64,000 bases of DNA, from contig NC_087104.1 of assembly GCF_963855985.1 (NCBI RefSeq), forward strand, positions 2,542,001 to 2,606,000. Reading direction: 5' to 3'. The notes under the pieces were generated by a model. It did not search any database. It was not told the DNA's origin and saw only the letters and a program-made list of their open reading frames with translations. Source of the DNA: Ostrinia nubilalis (lineage: Eukaryota; Arthropoda; Insecta; Lepidoptera; Crambidae). A program made the translations under genes and the position numbers. Positions 9,811 through 20,368 of the stretch are shown one piece after another (the first letter of the stretch is position 1; each line of letters opens with the position of its first letter).

Positions 9811-12460
9811 AAAAAGATAATTATGTTTTCTCTACATACAACACCTCGGTAAGTAACACCTGCAAGATACAATTTTATTTGAATTCTTTTTAATCGCAAA
9901 AGTTCTGTTTTTCCAATGTTCATCAAAATCAGTTCAAGCGTGTCAAAATAACGATTTAATGTTAAAGATTAAAAAGAAAACGGTTATCTTACACTCGATT
10001 TTATAACTATCAAGCTGAGTTGAACTTTCGATTAATAATATCGAGTTGCACTTTAAAAGCTTAAAGTTACAGGTGAGCAATTTTTATTGCTTATTTATTC
10101 CACCACTCTTATAGAGCTATTAGTAATTAGAAGTAATCTTATTTCAACGGATTAAGATTAAAATTTCTCTGTAGATACAATGGTGTTGAGTTCTCGAGTT
10201 AGGTTCAACGCATTCGGAAAACAGATTATGCTATAATAACCACGTAATTACTTGAATTGAACTGGTTAAAATTCTGCAGTATCGTTTATTACTTGTACTT
10301 ATTAATTCGTTTGGAGACGGTGGGCAAAAAACGTGTATAAAACTATTGCAGACATGTAAAATAAGCAATGAGGAAGGCTTCCTTATTAAGCTATAGTAAA
10401 TACACAGTAAGAAGATTCATAATGAGACAAAGTGACGGTTTTTAAGAAAAAATATTATGTAGAGACGTCTTATCAACAGGCAACTGTGTGCTGGTACCTA
10501 ACGGTGTGTCGGTTTTGTGGAATACAAAACCATCGTAAACTAAACATCTACAATACATTGTTCCCACTGGAGATCTGTGAGCAAAAGCTATCTAGAAACT
10601 TAAGTTGCTTTGTCGTGTATTGTATAGAGTAAGCAATTACTAAGGTAAGGTACATTGGGCCAACCCTGTGTAGAAATTAGTAGTTTGGAATTAGTAAGTC
10701 CTCCTACTTATGACTGTAGAGTTTAAGGAAATGAAGACTTTCTGATGCTGAATGATGAGAAAAAATGCAGAAAACATTACTGAAATTCACCACTACCAAG
10801 CAAGAACATTCAAGTAAAATTGGCTACCCAAAAAAAGACCATCAACCATAAACAAAACCAAAAGCGCGTCAACCAAACCATGAAACCTGACAAAGAGCAA
10901 CTCTAATAATGTTTATTTATGCACAGAAGACTCTAACGGTGTTTAGACAATTTTCCACCAAGATCACGGTGGAAAACTATCAGGGTTTCAGTCGGTGATC
11001 ACGGAAATTGCGCTACTCCTCAAATTAAACCCCCAGGTTATTACACTGTCACGAACGTGACAGTGAATTGCCCGAAATCGTTAGTAAAAGCCCGAAACGT
11101 GGGTAGGTAAGCGATAGATGTCACGATGTTGATTTTAAGATTGTAGTCCGAGAGACAGCTAAAACATAGGTTTCTAATAAAATTAGTTTGGTATTTCTTT
11201 TGTGATAATATCATTTGAAGACTTTATGGTTTTTACAGTAAACTTTGTTTTAACGAGTCTTTGAAAAATAAACCATCAAAACCAAATGTAAATTGTAGAG
11301 ACAAAAACGTAAATGAATTCAGGTTATTAAACGAATTACGCAGAAACTCATACATTCAATTTGTAGCGTTTCCAAAACACACCATTATTTCAAAATACAT
11401 TATCGCAGCTCTGTGAAAAAAAAATGTTTCATGTACCTACTTATATGTTTTTCACAGATAACAGACCTACACAGTGCCAGCCCAAAACTCTGCTACAAGA
11501 GTGGCGTCCTTAATTCTTAATGAGTACTTAATGCAAATGGAGAGTTAGTTCAACATAGTTCTTGAACTAGCTCTTTGCCTAACTCACCACTGTGCTCACC
11601 AAGCTTAACTCCGAAATATCTTCGCCTAGTTACCAACCAGAGCATACTCGGTGACAAGTTATCACATGAGCGATTAAACACGGGTTGCATTAGTATTGTA
11701 CTGCAATGTGTTATTGTATGGCAATTGGATAATTTTGTGAACACACTTAAGCAGTTTATTTTTTGCGTTAGGCTCAAAAAAGGCTTTACTTTTTTACTTT
11801 ACACGTCCCAATACTTATGAAAAGTGGCAATCCCAAAAATATTCCACTGAATTATAAGGAGAAAATCAACTTGACACTTGATTTTTCTTTGGTGAAATGC
11901 AGCAAAAATCATCAAGTTTATTTTCCCTTTATACTTCGGAGTCTTCGACTAAAACATTTTTGAAACTGCCGCTCTATCCTTTTCCTAGCTTTCATTAATC
12001 AGTTTCAACAATTGCTTTGAGACAACTAGGCGCAGTGGTGTGAAAAGCCACTGCTTTTCAAAATTATTTCCAAAATGAGAAAAAATCCTGACAGTGTTAG
12101 CAAAGAAAATTAGAAACTGGTTATGATTATAAAATGTAAGCGATGAAATGAGATGTCTCTAGGACAATTATCTAGAGCCTACCTATCAATTTTAAAGTTA
12201 ATGTATATGTATTTAAAATTGTTATAATTATAAGCACAAAGCGTCGTTATAAACACAAAGAAAGCGCTTTCTATTCCCACATTCACATGTTGGTTTACTA
12301 TCATTTTGTAAGTAAAATCAACGTGCATAGCATTTAAGTGAACCGCTGAAAACGAGGTATGTTTTATTTAAGACCACAAAAATTTATGAAGAAACATTTT
12401 ATCTGGTTGTTTTCCTTAGTTTGTGTTGGGAATAAAATTATTCGCACTTCGAACTTTCAC
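9811..12460. other. Gene-free AT-rich stretch with two small palindromes
   Basis: No supported gene is visible. There is a perfect 10-bp-arm palindrome at 11044-11065 (CACTGTCACG repeated in inverse) and a 9-bp stem TTTTCCACC near 10951. Short frames (for example at 10432 and 11550-11820) lack family motifs and overlap on both strands, so they are treated as chance. Confidence 0.5.
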
Positions 12461-12597
12461 GCCCGCATTCACAAACGATGCTTGCTGTGAAGCAGCAAAT
12501 CGAACGCACAGCGTTGAATAGAGCTCTGCGATTGGTTCGTGTGTCACCCTATACGTCCACGCGCAATGTTTGACCTCATAGTAATGTTTGTGAATAA
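12461..12597 (+). mobile_element. Harbinger-like MITE, copy 1
   Basis: The family is about 146 bp long, with ends near CGCCCGCATTCACAAAC and its inverse, a core GCAAATCGAACGCACAGCG, and TGATTGGTTC in the middle. The right TIR is partly lost here (ends GTTTGTGAATA). Other copies lie near 14372, 15692, 15892 and 44374. Confidence 0.7.
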
Positions 12598-12605
12598 CTT
12601 TGGCA

Positions 12606-12698
12606 CATTGACAGTTTCAGTATGGGAAATTTGAGAAAATGACAAGTTTATTCTTCAGTTAAAAGGTAGGTATCTGACGATTGAAAAATCAGCCCTAA
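12606..12698 (+). mobile_element. MITE fragment, right half
   Basis: It matches the right half of the element at 31855-31990, with shared AGTTTCAGTATGG, AAGTTTATTCTTC and the terminal GAAAAATCAGCCCTAA. The left TIR is absent; copy 1 of the Harbinger-like MITE sits immediately upstream. Confidence 0.6.
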
Positions 12699-13149
12699 AT
12701 AAAATATCGAAAGATTAGAAACAAAAAACACCAATAACTCGTATCGTGAATTTATGCATTCGTTTTAATTTTCATGAATTATAATTAATGCTTGTTGAAT
12801 CGTTTTTAATCATTTTTCGACACATTAAATAATTAATTGATTAATTGATTTACGATAGTGAAAAAAAAAATATTCTCATTAAAAATTAAACCTAAGTCTC
12901 AATGACCACTGTGCAACCGTCAACTGTTCTCGCAATTAACAGCACCACCCGGTGCGACGCTCTCAGCAATAAAGCATGGGCACATGGGTAAAGAAAAGTT
13001 TCTTAATTAGGGTTGACAACTAAAATTTGACAACAAAGACATGCGCAAAAATGCCGGATTTTGGAGTCCAGAATCCGGAATGTCAACTGTTAGGGTCCTA
13101 ACGAATATTATTAGGAAATAAAATAGCGGACTGTATAAAAATAGGCTGT

Positions 13150-13560
13150 AATTCTCGCCAGCCTAATTACAGGAAATTATGAGAGTACGCGGTATTCGTG
13201 AGACGACGGTGGTGTCCCAAGGCGAGTGTGTGAGCCGAGCGTCGCCGATGATGACGCTGTCGGCCCGAGGTGAGGTTAGTCATCGTACGCCGCCCGCACA
13301 TCTCCTCCCGCGCGTTGTTGGATTCCCAACATCAATCATTTTTTTTAAACTTATTGGCGTCCCCAGGCACCGGTTTAAGAGTTGAAATTTTACCCGAACA
13401 ACAAATACGAGAAAACCCCTCATGAACGCTCCTGGACACCTCCAAACTATGTAGAACAAATGCGGGAAAATCCGGGTTTCCCCGGATTTAGATGGCAACC
13501 CTGAGCACGCAACCGCACAGAGCGCCATGAACTGCGAGACGCGTCGCTAATTGCGCACGC
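13150..13560. other. CpG-richer block, nature unknown
   Basis: This block is clearly richer in CG dinucleotides than the flanks (GTACGCGG, CGAGCGTCGCCGATG, CCTCCCGCGCG). Overlapping open frames exist on both strands, but none has a recognised domain. It might be an old LTR, LINE 5' leader or regulatory DNA. Confidence 0.3.
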
Positions 13561-13674
13561 GCACGCTTACAGCGTCCATGTCAACGCTCGACCGCGGGCT
13601 GTGACGAATGTTGACAGATTTGACACAGGTCACTTGTGTTTGGATTGTATAATTTTTATATTTGGCGACACAGA

Positions 13675-13868
13675 GGAATAAGGGACGAAGGGTTCTAGAG
13701 TAGAGGTCAAGTACCGGAAAGTGCATCGTGGGACGACCCACAAGGTGGACCGACGACCTCATAAATGTAGCAGGAAGGCGCTGAATGCAGGCCGCCACAA
13801 ACCGGTCGTTGTGGAAATAATTGGGGGAGGCCTATGTTCAGCAGTGGACGTCCTATGGCTGAAATGAT
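13675..13868 (+). mobile_element. RTE-clade LINE 3' fragment
   Basis: It follows the family's C-terminal frame (TRWTDDL...RRWMQA, degraded) and ends GTTCAGCAGTGGACGTCC, then GCTGAAATGATGATG. It abuts, tail to tail, the poly(A) end of another LINE on the other strand. Confidence 0.75.
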
Positions 13869-13869
13869 G

Positions 13870-13900
<31 letters not shown>

Positions 13901-14210
13901 ATGCATAACAAGGCAGGTATTTGACCACAATCGCACCTGATGTTAAGTGGGATGCGGTCTAGGATGGTACATATCTGCCCTGTAAGTGCCTATTCACTCT
14001 CGCCTTGAAAAGGCCCGGATTATAGTTTTCGGAAAAGACAGCAGCAGGCAACGAATTCCAGTCCCTAGCTGTTCGCATTATAAAAGAGTCTGCGAAACGC
14101 TTAGTGCGAGCTGGTGATGATAATGAAGGGACAAAGAGAACACCGATCTTCCCCAACCCATCAGGGCAGCGTGAAAATTGTCGGCCGAATCTTATCAACT
14201 GTGACAAACA
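13869..14210 (-). mobile_element. Jockey/CR1-type LINE 3' end with poly(A)
   Basis: Minus-strand translation of 13959-14207 gives the conserved C-terminus of a lepidopteran RT ORF (RTKRFADSFIMRTARDWNSL, then FKARVNRHLQG), ending in a stop. A short 3' UTR (CACTTAACATCAGG, CCTGCCTTGTTATGC) and a poly(A) tract (T run at 13869-13900) follow. Only the 3' end was inserted, as expected of 5' truncation. A second copy of this tail is at 32297-32408. Confidence 0.8.
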
Positions 14211-14371
14211 CTAGATGAAAATTAATTTCACTCCAAGATACAATTACATAATGGGCTTAATACAATGAATAATGCAATAATAAATAATAAGATCCGTGAT
14301 TTACCTATTTGATTGACAGTTCTTTTTAATGCAGAACAAGGCAGGTAATAATGTGTTATACTTACCGCTTT

Positions 14372-14476
14372 ACAGTGCGCGTGGACGCACAGGGTCACAC
14401 ACGAACCAATCACAGAGCTCTATCCAACGCTGTGCGTTCGATTTGCTGATTCATTAATGCAAGCATCGTTGGGGCG
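14372..14476 (-). mobile_element. Harbinger-like MITE, truncated copy 2
   Basis: It is inverted relative to copy 1, with GTGCGCGTGGACGCAC, AACCAATCACAGAGCTC and the core CGCTGTGCGTTCGATTTGC. The terminal parts are missing or diverged on both sides. Confidence 0.6.
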
Positions 14477-15040
14477 ATAATGTAGTATTTAAGTGACATA
14501 CAGTATTGCAGTCTACGATTATACTTAAATTTTTATACCTTATTAATTCTACCTCTGAGCACTGTGCAAATAACGTTTAATGAAACATAAATATTAATGT
14601 GCTTGGAATAAGATTTGATTATTTGAATATAAATAACTAATACAAAAGAAAGATAGCACGAGTGAAAACCGCAAGTTACGATTACGTTTGAGCACGCGCG
14701 AAACTGGAATTGTTTACGATGTAAATGCATGCAATTTATTACGAGCGAGTAATAATATGTGTATTTATATGTAATTCTCATAGTATAAGATAACAAAGAA
14801 ACATTTTGATGAAAGCTTAGGTAAAATGAGCACTGCATTTAACCACTAGGTACGTGTATAAGTAAGTTATCTTTCAAGTCAAACCTTTGGTAAAAGAATA
14901 TTTTGTAATTTAATTAAATCAGAATATCTACAATCTACATTAATATTTTTGAGAGGTCCGCTTTCTCTCAAAAAATCCGTTTCATACTTCCTTCAGAGGG
15001 CCCGTTCACTGTGATTCACAACTCACATTCAAATTCATTC
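14477..15040. other. Gene-free AT-rich stretch
   Basis: No coding frame with recognisable content and no clear repeat boundary is seen. A short fragment of the RTE tail follows at 15047. Confidence 0.4.
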
Positions 15041-15046
15041 CATAGG

Positions 15047-15085
15047 ACCATAGGACGTCCACAGCTGAGCATAGGCCTTCAAATT
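15047..15085 (-). mobile_element. Tiny RTE-clade tail remnant
   Basis: The string ATAGGACGTCCACAGCTGAG followed by CATAGGCCTTC is the inverse of the family's terminal signature. Only about 39 bp is preserved. Confidence 0.5.
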
Positions 15086-15274
15086 CATTATTATAACAAA
15101 TCCGGAAAACTGCATGGAAAATTCTTTGAATACAACAGGATGATTAAAGTTTCACTGCTTGATATTTGCTAAAATTACAACTAAAATAAAAATACCTTAC
15201 CTGTAGATGACCACAAACCACAATCTCATTAATTATGCATACAACCACATCCAAACAAAAGCCGAGCAAATTGG

Positions 15275-15401
15275 AATTAGAAAATGTGGAACACTTTCAG
15301 CGCTGATGAGATGCACTAATAGCGCGGTGCAGCGAATTAGTTTCCTTTCTGATTGCACCACGGAATCGCAATGTTTTCATTTCACCATTCTTTTGTTTTA
15401 C
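15275..15401 (+). repeat. Duplicated unit, uninterrupted copy
   Basis: This block (AATTAGAAAATGTGG ... CACCATTCTTTTGTTTT) recurs at 15829-15891 plus 16041-16110, where a MITE splits it. The uninterrupted copy is the empty site for that insertion. Confidence 0.75.
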
Positions 15402-15499
15402 TCGTATACAAATGTAGGTATAATCTTACTTACAAAAAAGGTTTCGGTCGAATAAAAATTTACGCAAGATAAGCGGCCGAACACTAGGTGATAATAATA

Positions 15500-15652
15500 C
15501 TAGATGGACCGACGATCTGGTAAAGGTCGCGGGAAGAGCCTGGATGCGGGCAGCGCAGGACCGTTCATTATGGAAAACCTTGGGGGAGGCCTTTGTCCAG
15601 CAGTGGACGTCATTTGGCCGATACGACGACGACGACGAACGACGAAAGCGGC
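15500..15652 (+). mobile_element. RTE-clade LINE 3' fragment with (CGA)n tail
   Basis: It starts with the TAGATGGACCGACGATCTGG frame and ends GTCCAGCAGTGGACGTC, then a GACGACGACGACG run. The tail unit differs from the GAAC and ATG tails of the other copies. Confidence 0.75.
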
Positions 15653-15691
15653 CAAAATCAGCCGAAGTCTTATTGGAGTCATGTCAGACAC

Positions 15692-15830
15692 TGCCCGTAT
15701 TCACAAACGATACTTGCTTAAGTGAAGCAGCAAATCGAACGCACAGCGTTAAATAGAGTAGAGCTCTGTGATTGGTTCATGTGTGACATTGTGCGTCTAC
15801 TGTGAGACCTCATAGTAATGTTTGTGAATT
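15692..15830 (+). mobile_element. Harbinger-like MITE, copy 3
   Basis: The left TIR TGCCCGTATTCACAAACG and core are intact. The right TIR stops at GTTTGTGAATT, where it fuses to the second copy of the duplicated unit through the shared GAATT. Confidence 0.75.
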
Positions 15831-16110
15831 AGAAAATGTGGAATATTTTCAGCGCTGATGAGATGCAGTGATAGCGCGGTGCAACGAATTATGCCCGCAT
15901 TCACAAACGATGCTTGCTTAAGTGAAGCAGCCAAACGAACGCACAGTTTTGAAAAGAGCTCTGTGATTGGTTCATGAGTCACCCTGTGCGTCCACGCGCA
16001 CTGTGAGACCTCATAGTAATGTTTATGAATAAGGGCGTTAGTTTCCTTTCTGATTGCAGCACGGAATCAGTATGTTCTTTTCATTTAACCATTCTTTTGT
16101 TTTGACTGTC
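15829..16110 (+). repeat. Duplicated unit, copy split by a MITE
   Basis: Bases 15829-15891 match the first half of 15275-15401 and bases 16041-16110 match the second half, with scattered substitutions. The MITE at 15892-16037 sits exactly between them. Confidence 0.7.
15892..16037 (+). mobile_element. Harbinger-like MITE, copy 4 with TTA target duplication
   Basis: This 146-bp element is bounded by TTA at 15889-15891 and 16038-16040. Comparison with the empty copy at 15275-15401 (GAATTAGTTTCC) confirms TTA as the duplicated target. TTA/TAA targets are characteristic of the PIF/Harbinger superfamily. There is no coding capacity. Confidence 0.85.
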
Positions 16111-16716
16111 ATGATTACAAAAGTTTTGGTCGAGTGTGTTGAGGAGAATCTAAAGATGGTAAAGACGTCATAAGACACCATTCTTATTTCTTATTCTTCC
16201 GCTATAGTGGTTAGTCTGAAGTTTTGGGATTGATTACAAGATGATTTAAGTGTTTAACACATACCTACATAGAATTTAAAAATTATTTATGAAATACTAC
16301 TACATACTTACCTGTCTATCCGTGTTGTTATTATTAGTGAATAAGTATAATTATCCCAAAAAAATATGATTTCGCGCTTCGGAAGGTCATAAGGTCATTC
16401 GGTCCTGTTGGAGTCATGTCATTTACGTGGTGGCACATAGGTCTGATATACCAAGATCGTGACATTTGTGACTTAAGCATTCGACTATACTTACTGCGCC
16501 AAAAGTTGTCGTTGCTAGTTGGTACTGTTTGTTTTGAAGCACTCCGTATAACAACCATAACTAATGATAATGGATAAGACGTGAACTATCTCTAAAAAAT
16601 GGCAAAAACTTAAACTCTTGCGTAACCATGATTTAACTGTACCATAACGAACTAATTGGTACAGATTCGCGGCAGTAAACAACAGTAAACTCTATAATTA
16701 ATTGATTAGCTAACTA
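16041..16716. other. Gene-free stretch before the Tc1 fold-back
   Basis: Apart from the duplicated unit up to 16110, no gene or clear element is seen. A minus-strand frame at 16334-16558 has no recognised motif. Confidence 0.4.
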
Positions 16717-17049
16717 CACTCGCGAGCAAAAGTATGGAATCACTTACATGAAGTTGTTTCCACGCGATCTTGTGTACTAATGAATTTGTTAGTAACAAAA
16801 AAAGTAGCACCATTTTAAAGATTAAACTTTTAACTATAAATTGATACCAAATTCATTTAAATCACACCGGTATTTAAAAAGATATCCCGGCTGATGTGAA
16901 GAAGTAAGAAAAAGACATGTACCATCTGTTTGATACGTCGCGAGTTGCGGCCTATTTACCCCCTATAAAAGCACGTGTTTTCGGATTTTTGCGTTCACAC
17001 GTTGATCCATACACATCTCGGCTTCTTTTGACACTTTACCTGGGATTCT

Positions 17050-17615
17050 ACACCTACAGAAGCAACACAAATCGTTGCACTGTTGCAAGAAGGGCTCAGC
17101 CAGCGGGCTGTCGCACGTCAGCTCCACATAAGCCAGTCCTGGGTTTCGAAAGTTTTAAGACGCTTTTGGGAGACTGGTGGCTTTATCCCGAGACCAAGTT
17201 CTGAACAGCGCCGGTGCACATCGCAGAGCGATGACCGTTTTTTCATGTCAACCTCTCTATGAAATCGTCATTTGACTGGTATCGACGTCCAGCAAGAGCT
17301 CAGAAATGTTCGTACGATAGCTGTTAGCGAGTGCACAGTTCGTCTAAGATATGAGCAATAAAATTTGACTCCAAAAAGGCCTACCACAGGCTGGAAACTG
17401 ACGGCAGGTCACCGACAAGCACGCTTTCAATTAGCTCGCACTCGGAAGGCGAGTAATGGAGGCGAGTTTTGTTCTCCGATGAATGCAGACTGTTTTTGCA
17501 GTGCAGCAGTCGAAGAGGTCGGGTCTTTAGACGGCCTGGGGAGCGATTTGTGCAGTGCTGGTTCGTTAAAACATTGGCTTATGGGGGTGGCTCGCTCGAC
17601 TTCCCATCGAGATGT
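17050..17615 (+). pseudogene. Tc1-type transposase, left-arm remnant
   Basis: Across frameshifts the sequence encodes the helix-turn-helix part (LLQEGLSQRAVA, ISQSWVSKVL), a GHRQAR segment and, within the loop, VLFSDECRLF followed by RRPGERFVQCW and YGGGS. The Asp-Glu of SDE is the second acidic residue region of the DDE catalytic domain. The frame is broken and there is no C-terminal third, so no active enzyme is encoded. Confidence 0.75.
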
Positions 17616-17695
17616 GTAGGAGCAAATTGAAAGCGTGCTTATCGGTGACCTGCCGTCAGTTTCAAGCCTGTGGCAGGCCTTTTTGGAGTCAAATT

Positions 17696-18060
17696 CTATT
17701 GTTTATATCTTAGACGAACTGTCCACTTGCTAACAGCTATCCTACGAACATTTCTGAGCTCTTGCTGGACGTCGATACCAGTCAAATGACGATTTCGTAG
17801 AGAAGTTGAAATGAAAAAACGGTTTTCCCTCTGCGATGTGCACCGGCAATGTTTAGAACTTGGTCTCGGGATAAAGCCACCAGTCTCCCGAAAGCGTCTT
17901 AAAACTTTCGAAACCCAGGACTGGCTTATGTGGAGCTGATGTGCGACAGCCCGCTGGCTGAGCCCTTCTTGCAATAGTGCAACGATTTGTGCTGCTTCTG
18001 AAGGTGTAGAATCCCAGGTAAAGTGTCAAAAGAAGCGGAGATGTGTGTGGATCAACGTGT
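17696..18060 (-). pseudogene. Tc1-type transposase N-terminus, right arm
   Basis: A minus-strand 92-codon frame at 17696-17974 begins MQEGLSQRAVAHQL and contains HISQSWVSKVLRRF, the paired-like DNA-binding region of Tc1 transposases, then DVQQELRNV. It ends at KWTVRLRYKQ, where the arm carries a stop. This arm keeps a better frame than the left arm. Confidence 0.75.
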
Positions 18061-18343
18061 GAAAGCAAAAATCTAAAAACACTTGCTTTTATGGGGGGTA
18101 AATAGGCCGCAACTCGCGACGTATCAAACAGTTGATACATGTCTTTTTCCTTACTTCTTCACATTAGGCGGGATATCTTTTTAAATACTGATGTGATTTA
18201 AATGAATTTGGTATCAATTTAAAGTTAAAAGTTTAATCTTTAAAATGGTGCTACTTTTTTTGTTACTTACAAATTGGTTAGTACACAAGATCGCGTGGAA
18301 ACAACTTCATGTAAGTGATTCCATACTTTTGCTCGCAAGTGTA

Positions 18344-20248
18344 CAACCCTTTCCTTCCGTGGATCGATTTCACTTTTATTGTAGTATAAGAAACTATACA
18401 TACCATACTCGCTACAACTAGAAAAGTATGTCTTATACGTGGCCACTGGTGACAGACAATTGTGATTATTTTTCCCATTTATCATCAGTGGTAATTTTTC
18501 CCATTTGTCCAATTTACCGTACTATAGTACGGATGGAATAAAGGACTGTTTTGACTTTTTTTTGATAAGAAGAAAGTTTATGAAAAAGCGCTTACAAGCT
18601 TAAAAGTAAAAATAACTCTTAAGGCTTAACTCTTTATGACGACTCTTAAGGGTTCAATGTAAGATACAAAGCCGTATGGTTCCGGCAAAGTATCAAAAGA
18701 TCATCCCCGTGGATGACTAAAGGGCACTAGGTAGACCGACAATCTGGTAAAGGTCGCGGCAAATACCTGGATGCGGGCAGCACAGGACCGGTTTTTGTGG
18801 AAATCCATGAGGGAGGCCTTTGTCCAGCAGTGGACGATTTAGCTGAAACGAAAGGGCATATATGCGAACATCAGGTGTCCCCAGCGTGGGGAATGTTGTT
18901 TTATTTATGTGACAGGAGGCAAACGAGAGAGGTTAGATCCTTCATTAGCCTTCGAAATACTGGTTTATTCTGTGCCTTCGGTAAATTAGAGGGTCGTACT
19001 CCTAAAGTGCCACATAAAAGGACTAAGGCGTAGAGTTAGAGCGCATAGAGTTAAATACTTGGCTCTACATGAGATCTGATAACTTTTCACAGTTCGTATT
19101 GGCAATATTTTACATAAAAAATTGTTTTGTTAGGTATTCTTTTTTCAATTGACTTTGCGGTTGGGCGATAAAAAATTCAGACTATTATTGATTAAATTAC
19201 CAGTATTTATTGCAAAAATTGTATCAATAACTAGATCACAGCTATCCTTAATGTGTAACAGATCGAAAAATTACAACAACATGACCAATTATTATCCTAA
19301 ATAGATCGTGATGCAACTAGACAAGCGCGTGCGCAAGCATTTAGGTAGGCGCTACAAAAAACACCTTCGAGTATCGGAAGTAATGTACCAACAGTAGCTT
19401 TGTTAAGGTTATGTAACTTTCCATTTGTGGGCTGAAAAGCTGTTGTGTAAATAGTGATGATTATTTTTCGGGTTGTGAAATTAGGGACTCAGTAAAAATG
19501 GGGCTAAGTGATCTATCGTTTTAGAAATGCTTTAGGAATCTTTGCAAATATTGTCAATCATAATAATGAATGTTAGACACAAAGAAGTTTCACTGCTATT
19601 TAAATCAGTATTGTGTAGTGGTCATGCCAACGTTATAATCTATTATTTTGTCAAAAACAAATTACTATATGTAGGTAAGGATAAAGTTTCACCTTTGCCT
19701 ATAAGAAGCAGCCTGGCCTTCTCTTAGGAGAAGAAGAAAAATTGTAGGCATCTATGGCTTGTTTTTTTGTGAGAGCATCCTATCTCAGCCTCGTGATATT
19801 AAAAATTCGTAGCAAAATAAAGGTATAAAAGCAATTAAAAATTCAGTAAGGACTATAAGCAGTGTAAATAGTACATAAAGTCTATGAGTAACTACACTCA
19901 TTAATTCTAAAAACAAATAAACAAATGGATTCAATCGATTATGCAGTCAGCTGGCGGTTAAGGCCAGGTGCACGGTCGACGAACTGATACTGGCTACTGA
20001 GCTATACAATATCGTAAGGTCGACGATACACTTAGTACAAAAAAATATAGGGATTACTCACACTTTAAAAAATGATTCAATGTGCTTGACATTGTATTTT
20101 CTTTTTACGTCTCTTCTGTCCGTATGTCAATTTTTGCACAAATCACACGAAAACTGAACATTTTAATGCAGTCTTCACAGTTTGGTTAAACTAAACTATG
20201 TTTTATCAAGGGTTTATCTGTCATGGCAGTGAAATGTTGTTAATAATT
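18344..20248. other. Gene-free stretch with one RTE tail
   Basis: It holds an RTE fragment at 18727-18852 and otherwise AT-rich DNA. Short frames such as 18797-19033 include the RTE tail. No host exon is recognised. Confidence 0.45.
18727..18852 (+). mobile_element. RTE-clade LINE 3' fragment
   Basis: It reads ACTAGGTAGACCGACAATCTGG through GTCCAGCAGTGGACG to GCTGAAACGAAAG, the usual family end, with small deletions. Confidence 0.7.
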
Positions 20249-20368
20249 ACAGGGTGTGACGAGGTCCAAAGCAAAGGGGTCGATACTTACACTGTACACT
20301 GAAGTATGTGGTACACCTACAGTGTATCGACCCCTTTGCTTTGGCCCACTATTTACGACACAACCTGT
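20249..20368. mobile_element. Short fold-back MITE
   Basis: Ends are ACAGGGTGT and ACAACCTGT. Inside, CAAAGCAAAGGGGTCGATAC is repeated in inverse as GTATCGACCCCTTTGCTTTG, giving a stem around a loop of about 30 bases. It is 120 bp with no coding capacity. The superfamily is not determined. Confidence 0.6.

Larger units (their letters stand above)
16717..18341. mobile_element. Tc1-like element in head-to-head fold-back form
   Basis: Two arms (16717-17432 and 17625-18341) are inverted copies about 717 bp long with scattered mismatches, around a 192-bp loop. The outer ends read CACTCGCGAGCAAAAGTATG and its near inverse, flanked by TA on both sides (16715-16716 and 18342-18343), as in Tc1/mariner insertion. 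Each arm carries the same TIR, 5' leader and N-terminal transposase. The loop is the transposase continuing from the left arm. Confidence 0.85.

Noticed and set aside
11044..11065. 22-bp palindrome as an operator or terminator
   Set aside because: Short palindromes are expected by chance at this length of DNA, and no adjacent gene supports a regulatory role.
14533..14838. 101-codon minus-strand frame
   Set aside because: AT-rich hydrophobic composition, with no motif and no splice or poly(A) context.
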